64,000 nt of DNA from Deltaproteobacteria bacterium (GTDB taxonomy: Bacteria; Desulfobacterota; Binatia; UTPRO1). Below the pieces are notes generated by a model. It saw nothing but the letters and a program-made list of their open reading frames with translations. It had not been told where the DNA came from and did no database searches. A program made the translations under genes and the position numbers. This document shows, in pieces, positions 37,083 through 44,744 of this stretch. Numbering within the stretch: the stretch's first letter is position 1; the number at the start of each line of letters is the position of its first letter. Location: positions 1 through 64,000 of the forward strand of contig JADYZW010000045.1 in the NCBI GenBank assembly GCA_020852955.1, given 5' to 3'.

Positions 37083-39716
37083 ATGAAAACAGTGCTGCGG
37101 AGCGCGGGCATCGCGCTACTCGCCACCGTGGTGGGCGTGTCGATCGCCGGCGCCGAGACCGCGAAGTGCCAGCGCGCGATCGCGAAGGCGAGCGCGCAGT
37201 ACCTGCAAGCCCGGATGAAGGCCCTCTCGAAGTGCAACGAAGGCGTCGTGAAGGCGGCGAGCGGTACCTGCCCGGATCAGAAGGCCACGGATTCGATCGC
37301 CAAGTCGTCGAGCAAGATGCTGGCGTCGATCGGCAAGGCCTGCGGCGGCGACGACAAGGTCTGCGGCGGCGACCTGACCAACGAAGACAGCCCCGCGTCG
37401 GTCGACTGGCCGGCGGTCTGCCCGAACTTCGAGAAGGGCACCTGCGAGAACGCGATCACCGACTGCGGCGGCATCGCTACCTGCCTCGGATGCATCGCCG
37501 GCGCCGCGAGCGATCAGGCGATGACCCTCGCGTTCGGCGGCATCAACCTCCAGAACGCCGACAAGACCCTCAACAAGTGTCAGGTCACGATCGGCAAGGC
37601 GACCACCGCCTTCCTGAACTCCGCCAGCAAGGCGTTCCAGAAGTGCTGGGACGCGCGCATCAACAGCAAGCACACGGGCGATTGCTTCTCGCCGAACGCC
37701 GGCGACGGCAAGTACGCGGCCGCGATCCAGAAGGCCAAGGACAAGCAGACGTCGAGCATCTGCAAGGCCTGCGGCGGCGCCGACAAGGCCTGCGGCGGCA
37801 TCGACGACCTCACGGTCGCGGCGATCGGCTTCCCCCCGGACTGCGCGTTCGTCACGCAACCGCACGGCGGCAGCGCGTGCAGCAACCCGATCTCGACGCT
37901 GACCGACATCGTGAACTGCACGGCGTGCGCCGCGCGCTTCAAGGCGGATTGCGTCGACAACGCCCAGGTGCCCCAGTTCGTGCCCATCTATCCGGCGCAG
38001 TGCACCGCGTGCGCCGCGCCGCCGGCGAGCGGCCCGTGCCCGACGTCGATCTCCTTCACCGCGGAGGGCACGAAGACCGACCTCGACACCGGCTTCACCG
38101 GCCTCGCCCACAACCAGACCATTCCGTCCAACAGCGCCCTCACGCTCGCGGTGAGCGGCTGCGCCGGTCCGAGCGAGCCGAGCTGCGGCCTGTGCAACCT
38201 CAGCGGCCCGCTCGATAACGTGGGCGGCCCGGGCGTCGACAATCAGCGGTGCGAGGATGCGCCGTGGAAGCGCTGCGACGTCGACGCCGACTGCACCTCG
38301 GCGCTGGCGTGCGTCGGCGGCAGCAACAACGGAGCGCTCTGCACCGCCGGCTCGGAGTGTCCGGGCGGCGCGTGCGTCAACGCCGGCTTCTCCGGCCCGT
38401 GCATCCGTTTCTTCGGGGGGCCGCTGCCGCTCCGTCCTCCGGGCGGTCCGTCCACCTGCGTCATGAACAAGATCAACGGGTCCGTCACGGGCACGGTCGA
38501 CTTCAGCGACGGCAGCACCACGTCGCTGGTCCCCCTCGCGTCGACCGTCCACATCTTCGGCAACGACTTCGAGCCGTGCCCGCACTGCCGCAACGACGGC
38601 AAGTGCAACTCGGGTCCGCGCGCCGAGCAGGCCTGCGTCGTGAGCGGCACGTCGGACCGCTTCGGCACGGTGAGCCTCGATTGCCCGCCGATCAACAACG
38701 TCGCGACGCTCAACATCAACCTGAACATCTCGACCGGCGGCCAGACCAAGACGGTCGAGGTCGGCAATGCGAACTGCCGCGACACCGGCTACGGCTCCCT
38801 GAAGTGCCTCTGCGACACCTGCAACACCCTGGCGCAGGAAGGCTGCTCGGTGAACGGCGATTGCCCGGCGAGCGGCGGCGGACCGGGCATCTGCGGCGGC
38901 AAGCGCTGCATCAGCGGCCTCAAGGGCGGTCAGCCGTGCGGCACGTGCATCGGCGGCGCCAACCACGGAGCCAACTGCAACAACGACTCCCAGTGCCCGG
39001 GGGGGGCGTGCGCCAACCCGAGGACGTGCGTCGGCGGCGCGAACGACGGCGCGGCCTGCAGCACGAACTCCGCGTGCCCCGGCGGCACGTGCCCGCAGGA
39101 CGAGTGCCCGGACACGGGCGTCTGCATCGGGGGCGGCAACGACGGCGCGGCGTGCACTGCGAGCTCCGGGTGCCCCGGAGGCTATTGCACCCCGGGCACC
39201 TGCAACGGCGGTCCCAACGACGGCGCGGGGTGCTGGACGAACTCCATGTGCCCCGGCGGCTCTTGCGCGATGGGCGCGTGCTCGCGGCCCGGCGAAGCGA
39301 CCAAGCCGAACGTCTGCGTCGACGACACCTCGACGGTGGAGTCGGGCTGCGTCCTCATTCCCGGCACCGACAACGAGGGAGAGTGCGCCGACGCTCCGAT
39401 CGATCAGGTATGCTCGATCCAGCAGATGGTCGGGTGCACGACGGACAACGACTGCAAAGCTCCCGCGTGCGCCGAGTGCGTGCCCGGGCAGTTCTGTCTC
39501 ACGCGCAAGCGTCCCTGCTTCATGGATCAGGGCGTGATCGGCAACACCGTTACGGTGAGCGGCACTCCCGATCCGATCTGCGGCGGCGTCTCGAAGCCCA
39601 CGGTCGGCACCTTCTTCTGCGTCGCGCCGACCGGCTCGACGGCCATCAACGCGGCCGGCGGCCTCCCGGCCCTCGGCCGCGTCCGGATCCCGGGCACGGT
39701 CGCCGTCAACCCGTAA
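37083..39716 (+). CDS. Secreted Cys-rich protein, paralogue 1 (long form)
   Basis: An 877-residue exported protein of unknown function with over 80 Cys. Signal peptide 1-24 (cleavage after SIAGA). Residues 25-310 are helical repeats with spaced Cys (KCQRAIAKA, KTLNKCQVTIGKA, FQKCWDARI). The family core follows: DLDTGFTGLAHN, FFGGPLPLRPPGGPSTC, PCPHC, FGTVSLDCPP and KCLCDTC. Residues 622-728 are four tandem repeats of C-x-G-G-x-N-x-G-x-x-C ... C-P-G-G-x-C, and a fifth copy sits near 410. It closes with RPCFMDQG and the C-terminal TAINAAGGLPALGRV. AAGGAGGG upstream of ATG 37083 is a strong ribosome site. A hairpin at 39734 follows. Confidence 0.88.
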   Translation: MKTVLRSAGIALLATVVGVSIAGAETAKCQRAIAKASAQYLQARMKALSKCNEGVVKAASGTCPDQKATDSIAKSSSKMLASIGKACGGDDKVCGGDLTNEDSPASVDWPAVCPNFEKGTCENAITDCGGIATCLGCIAGAASDQAMTLAFGGINLQNADKTLNKCQVTIGKATTAFLNSASKAFQKCWDARINSKHTGDCFSPNAGDGKYAAAIQKAKDKQTSSICKACGGADKACGGIDDLTVAAIGFPPDCAFVTQPHGGSACSNPISTLTDIVNCTACAARFKADCVDNAQVPQFVPIYPAQCTACAAPPASGPCPTSISFTAEGTKTDLDTGFTGLAHNQTIPSNSALTLAVSGCAGPSEPSCGLCNLSGPLDNVGGPGVDNQRCEDAPWKRCDVDADCTSALACVGGSNNGALCTAGSECPGGACVNAGFSGPCIRFFGGPLPLRPPGGPSTCVMNKINGSVTGTVDFSDGSTTSLVPLASTVHIFGNDFEPCPHCRNDGKCNSGPRAEQACVVSGTSDRFGTVSLDCPPINNVATLNINLNISTGGQTKTVEVGNANCRDTGYGSLKCLCDTCNTLAQEGCSVNGDCPASGGGPGICGGKRCISGLKGGQPCGTCIGGANHGANCNNDSQCPGGACANPRTCVGGANDGAACSTNSACPGGTCPQDECPDTGVCIGGGNDGAACTASSGCPGGYCTPGTCNGGPNDGAGCWTNSMCPGGSCAMGACSRPGEATKPNVCVDDTSTVESGCVLIPGTDNEGECADAPIDQVCSIQQMVGCTTDNDCKAPACAECVPGQFCLTRKRPCFMDQGVIGNTVTVSGTPDPICGGVSKPTVGTFFCVAPTGSTAINAAGGLPALGRVRIPGTVAVNP
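38946..39266 (+). repeat. Four tandem C-x-G-G-x-N-x-G Cys repeats
   Basis: Units begin at 38946, 39027, 39123 and 39201. Each encodes C-(I/V/N)-G-G-x-N-(H/D)-G-A-x-C followed by CPGG-x-C, spaced 26-32 residues. Single copies of the same unit occur in the other long-form paralogues. Confidence 0.8.
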
Positions 39717-39733
39717 CCGTCCGAATCGCACGA

Positions 39734-39772
39734 GGAGAAGCCCCCGGGCCGGTCGCGGCCGGGGGCTTCTCC
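39734..39772 (+). terminator. Strong hairpin after paralogue 1
   Basis: GGAGAAGCCCCCGG (39734-39747) pairs with CCGGGGGCTTCTCC (39759-39772), 14 perfect pairs. It is followed by a C/T-rich stretch rather than a clean T-tract. Confidence 0.6.
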
Positions 39773-39841
39773 GGCCCTTCCGGCTCCATGCCACGTCGCA
39801 CATAAGTCCTCGATAGCGCTGCGCGTTATCCCGTTTTTTTC

Positions 39842-39871
39842 TTGACTGCCCGACCGCGTGCGCACTACTCT
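39842..39871 (+). promoter_or_regulatory. Promoter of paralogue 2
   Basis: TTGACT (39842-39847), 18-base spacer, TACTCT (39866-39871), preceded by a T7 run. Same geometry as the promoter at 36933. Confidence 0.5.
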
Positions 39872-39962
39872 GCCGTGAGAAGTCACACCGGGTGCCGTGA
39901 TCGTGAAGATCCCCGGAATCGGACCATCTCGACGCCGTTCGGCCAACCGAAGGAGGGAAATC

Positions 39963-42485
39963 ATGGGACGCAGCGTACGATTCTCGTCCGCGCTCGTCGC
40001 GGCAATGCTCGCGTTCGTCGTCGGAGCGCCGACGGCGAACGCCGCGGATCTGGGCAAGCCGCGCTATCAGTGTCAGGCGGCCATCGCGAAGGAAGCCGGG
40101 AAGTACGTCAACGGCAAGCTCAAGCTCATCCAGAAATGTCGGGATGCGAATCTCGCGGCTCCCGGCTCGTGTCTCGCTCCTGATGCCGGCAAGCTGCAGA
40201 AGCTCGCGGAGAAGCTCAACGCAGGGCTTCTGAAGAAGTGCGGCTTCAGTGACTTCCCGGGCACCGACGACGACAACCTGGCGGTGATCGGCTTCCCCGG
40301 CCCGTGCCACGACCCGAACTCGCTGAACGGCTTCACCGTCGCCGACCTGCAGGCGTGCATCAAGGACACCCACGACCGCATCGTCGAGGGCGTGTGCGAC
40401 GGCGGCAGCAACGACGGCGAGGCGTGCACGGTGGTGGGCGATTGCCCCGACAGCGGCCCCGGCACGTCGTGCCGCAGCATGGTCGGCCTCGTCTACGACG
40501 CGGCGGTGCCGGGACCCCTCACGGGCACCCAGCTCACCTGCCAGAAGGAGGTCTCGAAGCAGGGCGTGAGCGTCGTCAAAGCGCTCCTGTCGAGCATCCA
40601 GAAGTGCCGAAACGGCCTGCTCAACTGCAAGACGGATCAAAATACGAACGTCACGACCTGCAAGCTGAGCGGCTTCGCCGGCTCGACGTGCGCCACGAGC
40701 GATCCGAAGACGGCCACCGCGGTCACCAAGGCGAAGACCAAGGCCATCGAGGCGATCACTGCCAAGTGCTCCGCGGCCGACGCCACCGCGCTCAAGCTCT
40801 GCGAGCCCGATCAGATCACGGGCGCCCTGGCGGGCACGTGCGAAGCCCTCGGCCTCCAAGCGTTGGTCGACAACCCCGACGTCAGCCAGATGAGCGACCT
40901 CCTCGACTACGAGTACGCGACGCCCGGCACCTGCGGCGACAACGCGAAGAACCGGCCGAACGAGGAATGCGACGGCACGGACGACCAGGCCTGCGACGGT
41001 CAGTGCGGCGCCCCGCTCAGCCTCTTCCCCTGCCTCTGCATGGACGTCCCGCGTTCGCGTATCGTCGAGCACGGGAACGCCGACCTCGACAACGGCTGGA
41101 CGGGTCAGAGCCACGACTCCGGCATCGTCGAGGGCGGAGGCTACGTGACCGACCTCCACGACTGCGATGGGCCCGGAGGCCCGGACACCATCTGCACCAC
41201 GGGTCCGAGCTGCTCGCTCGCGCCGCACTCGCCGTGCTCCCCCGGTCCCACCCAGGTCATCAGCGCCGACCAGATCTGCGCGGGTCTCGGTCAGGGCACG
41301 TGCCGCATGACGCAGGGCGGGCTCCAGGGCCCGCACTGCGAGCTCCCGATCAACTTCAAGAAGCGCTGCCGGCCGGACCAGAACGACTGCCCGGACTTCG
41401 GGGATCGCTGCGTCACCACGCCGCACGGCGCCCCGCTCCCGCTCGTGTCGGGCGGCGTCGCGGTGTGCGTCGTCAACGTGTTCACCGAGGACGTGGTCGG
41501 CACCACCGACCTCGCGACCGGCGCGGGCGCGATCCGGCTGCGCCAGAACTCCTCGACGTACAGCGGCGGCGCGACCCAGCAACCGTGTCCCGTCTGCGGC
41601 GGGTTCTGCTCGGGGCCGGGAGGCAGCTTCGGCCCGAACGCGCGCAACCTCTGCACGACCGACGCCGATTGCAACCCCGGCTCGTTCTGCGTGACCGACA
41701 AGATCTGCAGCTGGGGTCCGGACATCGACAAGCCGTGCCGTCCGAGCACGCCGTTCGGCGGCGCGACGGAGTACTTCGGGAACCCGAGCGTCGATTGCCG
41801 CATGCAGGGCAGCCTGCTCGGTACGATCGACATCCTGTTCAACCCCGCCTCCACCTCGACGGTGACCAAGACGGCGAACACCTTCTGCAATACGCCCGGC
41901 TTCAACAACAAGGTGTGCGCGGGCGGCGCGAACCAGCACCACACCTGTACGGTGGACTCCGAATGCCCGGGCGGCACGTGCAACAACCAGTGCTTCTGCC
42001 CGAACGTCGGGGCCGAGATCGGCCAGAAGCCGAACGCCTGCCTCGCGGCCTGCCTCGGTGGCAGCAACGACGGCCAGCCGTGCGCGGACGACTCGGAGTG
42101 CGATCCGCCGAACGGCTTCTGCCACATCGGCGATTGCCGGCACAATCCGACCGATACCGACTCCGCGCAGGAGGGCCTCTGCTCGGTGAGCCCGGCCACC
42201 AGCGTGTGCTCGGCGCACCCGTTCCTCACCTGCTCGGACGAGACCTTCTGCCGGCCGCCGATCTGCCCGTTCTGCGAGCCGACCGAGACCTGCGATCTCC
42301 TGCCGCGGCAGTGCTTCGTGAATCCCACGTACCTCCGTGGGGGCACTCCCGGCGTTCCCGATCGCACCACGGCGGCGACGTTCTGCATCACGCAGACGAG
42401 CGCCCCGGCGGTGAACTCGGTGGCCGGCCTCTCCGGGCCGGGCGCCATCACCAACCCGACGACGGTGACCAACACGGGCTTCTGA
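39963..42485 (+). CDS. Secreted Cys-rich protein, paralogue 2 (long form)
   Basis: An 840-residue exported protein of unknown function. Signal peptide to about residue 26 (GAPTANA), then a helical Cys-repeat region (YQCQAAIAKEAGKY, LIQKCRDAN, TCQKEVSKQG, SIQKCRNGLLNC) to ~315. It continues with CGDNAKNRPNEECDGTDD, an EF-hand-unlike Asp-rich CGD motif common in secreted deltaproteobacterial proteins, and the family core: ADLDNGWTGQSHDSG, HGAPLPLVSGGVAVCVVN, FGNPSVDC, one CAGGANQHHTC and one CLGGSNDGQPC repeat. C-terminus: APAVNSVAGLSGPGAI. GAAGGAGGGA before ATG 39963 decides this start over an upstream in-frame codon at 39897. Most divergent of the long forms. Confidence 0.87.
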   Translation: MGRSVRFSSALVAAMLAFVVGAPTANAADLGKPRYQCQAAIAKEAGKYVNGKLKLIQKCRDANLAAPGSCLAPDAGKLQKLAEKLNAGLLKKCGFSDFPGTDDDNLAVIGFPGPCHDPNSLNGFTVADLQACIKDTHDRIVEGVCDGGSNDGEACTVVGDCPDSGPGTSCRSMVGLVYDAAVPGPLTGTQLTCQKEVSKQGVSVVKALLSSIQKCRNGLLNCKTDQNTNVTTCKLSGFAGSTCATSDPKTATAVTKAKTKAIEAITAKCSAADATALKLCEPDQITGALAGTCEALGLQALVDNPDVSQMSDLLDYEYATPGTCGDNAKNRPNEECDGTDDQACDGQCGAPLSLFPCLCMDVPRSRIVEHGNADLDNGWTGQSHDSGIVEGGGYVTDLHDCDGPGGPDTICTTGPSCSLAPHSPCSPGPTQVISADQICAGLGQGTCRMTQGGLQGPHCELPINFKKRCRPDQNDCPDFGDRCVTTPHGAPLPLVSGGVAVCVVNVFTEDVVGTTDLATGAGAIRLRQNSSTYSGGATQQPCPVCGGFCSGPGGSFGPNARNLCTTDADCNPGSFCVTDKICSWGPDIDKPCRPSTPFGGATEYFGNPSVDCRMQGSLLGTIDILFNPASTSTVTKTANTFCNTPGFNNKVCAGGANQHHTCTVDSECPGGTCNNQCFCPNVGAEIGQKPNACLAACLGGSNDGQPCADDSECDPPNGFCHIGDCRHNPTDTDSAQEGLCSVSPATSVCSAHPFLTCSDETFCRPPICPFCEPTETCDLLPRQCFVNPTYLRGGTPGVPDRTTAATFCITQTSAPAVNSVAGLSGPGAITNPTTVTNTGF

Positions 42486-42512
42486 CCGTCACCGTCACGT
42501 AACCCGTAGCGA

Positions 42513-42552
42513 CACGAGGGGCCGGGAGCCGCGAGGTTCCCGGCCCCTCGTG
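42513..42552 (+). terminator. Strong hairpin after paralogue 2
   Basis: CACGAGGGGCCGGGA (42513-42527) pairs with TCCCGGCCCCTCGTG (42538-42552), 15 perfect pairs with a 10-base loop, followed by TTT. Confidence 0.7.
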
Positions 42553-42565
42553 TTTCCAGGTCATA

Positions 42566-42594
42566 TTGATTCCACGCATGGCCGTTGGTAATCC
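42566..42594 (+). promoter_or_regulatory. Promoter of the 42631-44489 operon
   Basis: TTGATT (42566-42571), 17-base spacer, TAATCC (42589-42594), directly after the hairpin at 42513. AAGGAGG then lies ten bases before ATG 42631. Confidence 0.45.
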
Positions 42595-42630
42595 CCGCGT
42601 TCCGCCGAACCCCAAGGAGGCCATCCTTCC

Positions 42631-43587
42631 ATGATCGATCGTCAGATGTGGCGCCCTCTCGTCGCCGCGACCGCCGTGGCGCTTTCGATGACGCTGGCGC
42701 CGTCCGCCGGCTTCGGCTTTCCCCAGAGCACGGAGACCTCGGGCGAGATCACGCCCGACCTCACCGGCACGTGGCTCGTGGTGAACCGTCTCGAGTTCGC
42801 GAAGAACACCTCCACCTCGGACAAGCCCGCGGCGACCCCCACGCCCGGCATCGATCCGAAGGACATCCGGCCCTTCACGGTCGGCTACCTCTTCACGTTC
42901 GAGCACATCCCGACCTCGGAGGCCCAGAAACGGCGCGACGCCGAGAAGGCGAAGAAGCAGGAAGCGGTCGAGAAGGCGACCAAGATCCTCGCCGGGGAAC
43001 AGCTGAAGGCGGCCAAGGATCCCAAGCCCGCCGCGAGCGGCGAGATTCCCGTGGAGCCGAAGGTGCTGTCCTACGGCATTCCACGCGCGCCCGACAGCGT
43101 GGTCGACCAGCACGACGAGGTCACCGTGAAGCTCCTGGACGTCGATCTTCCGAAGACCGTGCAGGCCGAGATCGACGCCAGGAACAAGGCCGAGCAGATC
43201 TGGGAACCGTCCCCGAAGGATCTCGCCCTCCTCAAGTCCTCCTGGAAGACGCTGAAGCCGCGGATGAACAGCGAGTACTCCCGCATCCAATGGAAGGTGA
43301 TGGAGCAGAAGTACCTCGAAGGCGGCATGATGCAGGACGAGAAGACCAAGAACGCCAAGTTCGTGATCTCCGGGGATGCCACGCTGATCGGGTCGCCCGG
43401 TCAGCCGAATCGCAATATCCTCGTCTACGGCGCCGACAAGGCGAGCGACACCCTCATCGAGGGCGGACACGTGCGGGCGATCATGACCTCGGCGCCGTTC
43501 CCGATCCCGATCGACATGAAGGGCAGCTTCAAGATGTATCGCCTGACCGACGTCCCGAAGCCGAAGGCGGCGCCGAAGGGTCCGTGA
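42631..43587 (+). CDS. Secreted protein of unknown function
   Basis: A 318-residue protein with a signal peptide (cleavage near residue 28-30, SAGFG). It has no Cys in the mature part, unlike its neighbours. The N-terminal domain reads TPDLTGTWLVVNRLEF and GYLFTFEHIPTSE; a Lys/Glu/Ala-rich helix follows (about 95-130); the rest is mixed, with IQWKVMEQKYLEGG and VRAIMTSAPFPIPI. I do not recognise the family. Strong AAGGAGG site. Its stop overlaps the start of the DsbA-like lipoprotein (GTGA), so the two are co-translated and may act together. Confidence 0.82.
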   Translation: MIDRQMWRPLVAATAVALSMTLAPSAGFGFPQSTETSGEITPDLTGTWLVVNRLEFAKNTSTSDKPAATPTPGIDPKDIRPFTVGYLFTFEHIPTSEAQKRRDAEKAKKQEAVEKATKILAGEQLKAAKDPKPAASGEIPVEPKVLSYGIPRAPDSVVDQHDEVTVKLLDVDLPKTVQAEIDARNKAEQIWEPSPKDLALLKSSWKTLKPRMNSEYSRIQWKVMEQKYLEGGMMQDEKTKNAKFVISGDATLIGSPGQPNRNILVYGADKASDTLIEGGHVRAIMTSAPFPIPIDMKGSFKMYRLTDVPKPKAAPKGP

Positions 43588-44489
43588 CCCGGCGAGGGTT
43601 CGGGCGGGGGCGCGCGCTCGTCGCGGCCGCGCTCGCCGCGGCAGCGCTCGCCGCGGCGGCGTGCAACGCGCCGCCGAGCGAGACGGCGAAGCCGGGAGCT
43701 CCCGCGCCGTCCCCCAGGCCCGAAGAGGTCGCCGGGCGCATCGAGGAGTACTTCGCCAAGAGCGTCACGCCCGGCATCACCCTGAAGGCGAGCGGCATCG
43801 TGCCCTCCCAGGTGCCCGGGTGGAACAAGGGCACGCTCGACGTCGACGCGAACGGAGCCAAGCAGTCGATCCCGTTCCTCGTCTCCCCCGACGGCAAGTA
43901 CTTCATCAGCGGCGAGGTCACCGACCTCACCGTCGATCCGCTGCAAGCGACGCTCGCGAAGATCGACCTCCAGGGCCGGCCGTTCCGGGGACCAGCCGAC
44001 GCGAAGGTCACGATCGTCGAGTTCTCCGACTTCCAATGCCCCTTCTGCTCGCGCGCCTATCAGATTCTCGAGGAGCAGGTCATGCCGGCGTACGAAGGCA
44101 AGGTCCGGCTCTTCTTCAAGCACCTGCCATTGAAGAGCATCCACCCGTGGGCCGAAGGCGGCGCGCTCGCCGCCGAGTGCGCCGCGGAGCAGAGCGCCGC
44201 GGGCTTCTGGGCGATGTACCACGCGCTCTTCAAGGCGCAGCGCGACCTGAACCTCGACAACGTAAAGGCCGAGGTCGCGGCCTTCGCCAAGCGGGCCGGA
44301 CTCGACGAGACGCGGTTCGCGCAGTGCTACGACCGCAAGGAACCGCTTCCGCGCATCGAGAAAGACCTGGCGGAAGCCGCGGCGGTCGGGGCCAACTCGA
44401 CCCCCACGTTCTTCATCAACGGCCGTCGCCTCGAAGGCGCCCAGCCGCTCGAGAACTTCAGGGCGATCATCGACGAGGAGCTCGGCTGA
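43584..44489 (+). CDS. DsbA-like thioredoxin-fold lipoprotein
   Basis: A 301-residue lipoprotein with lipobox LAAAAC (Cys27). An N-terminal DsbC-like dimer/linker region (about 40-130, VPGWNKGTLDV, FISGEVTDL) precedes a DsbA/DsbG-like catalytic domain with FSDFQCPFC (Cys152-Cys155) and the cis-Pro loop NSTPTFFING. It should oxidise or isomerise disulfides in exported proteins. Its place between Cys-rich paralogues 2 and 3 suggests those are its clients (inference). GTG start in the stop of the upstream gene. Confidence 0.9.
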   Translation: MTRRGFGRGRALVAAALAAAALAAAACNAPPSETAKPGAPAPSPRPEEVAGRIEEYFAKSVTPGITLKASGIVPSQVPGWNKGTLDVDANGAKQSIPFLVSPDGKYFISGEVTDLTVDPLQATLAKIDLQGRPFRGPADAKVTIVEFSDFQCPFCSRAYQILEEQVMPAYEGKVRLFFKHLPLKSIHPWAEGGALAAECAAEQSAAGFWAMYHALFKAQRDLNLDNVKAEVAAFAKRAGLDETRFAQCYDRKEPLPRIEKDLAEAAAVGANSTPTFFINGRRLEGAQPLENFRAIIDEELG

Positions 44490-44618
44490 CGCCGGTCGGC
44501 GGGCGGCGCGCACGACCGATCGGCGCCTTCACGCGCACGACACCGCGCGTCGTCCCCGGGCCCGGATGGCGCCGGCGACATCATATTCCGTAACAGACGC
44601 TCCATCACGAACCGTCGC

Positions 44619-44648
44619 TTGACACGAATCGCGGCCCGTTGGTACCCG
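44619..44648 (+). promoter_or_regulatory. Promoter of paralogue 3
   Basis: TTGACA (44619-44624), 18-base spacer, TACCCG (44643-44648), in the 255-base gap before the gene. The -10 is weak but the position matches the other family promoters. No terminator could be recognised elsewhere in this gap. Confidence 0.4.
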
Positions 44649-44744
44649 TAGCCTTGCTACACCGAATCGATCTGTCGCGCGCGAATCGAACGCCAGGCCA
44701 GCCGTTCGACGCGTGCCCGCGCTGGAACAACGAAAGGGGATCGT

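Noticed and set aside
37116..42218. A 1700-codon minus-strand frame across paralogues 1 and 2
   Set aside because: It crosses two promoters and a terminator, and the plus-strand genes have Shine-Dalgarno sites, signal peptides and conserved Cys patterns.
44490..44744. Small gene or terminator in the gap before paralogue 3
   Set aside because: No frame with a start, ribosome site and sensible composition, and no clean stem-loop; only the promoter at 44619 is supported.
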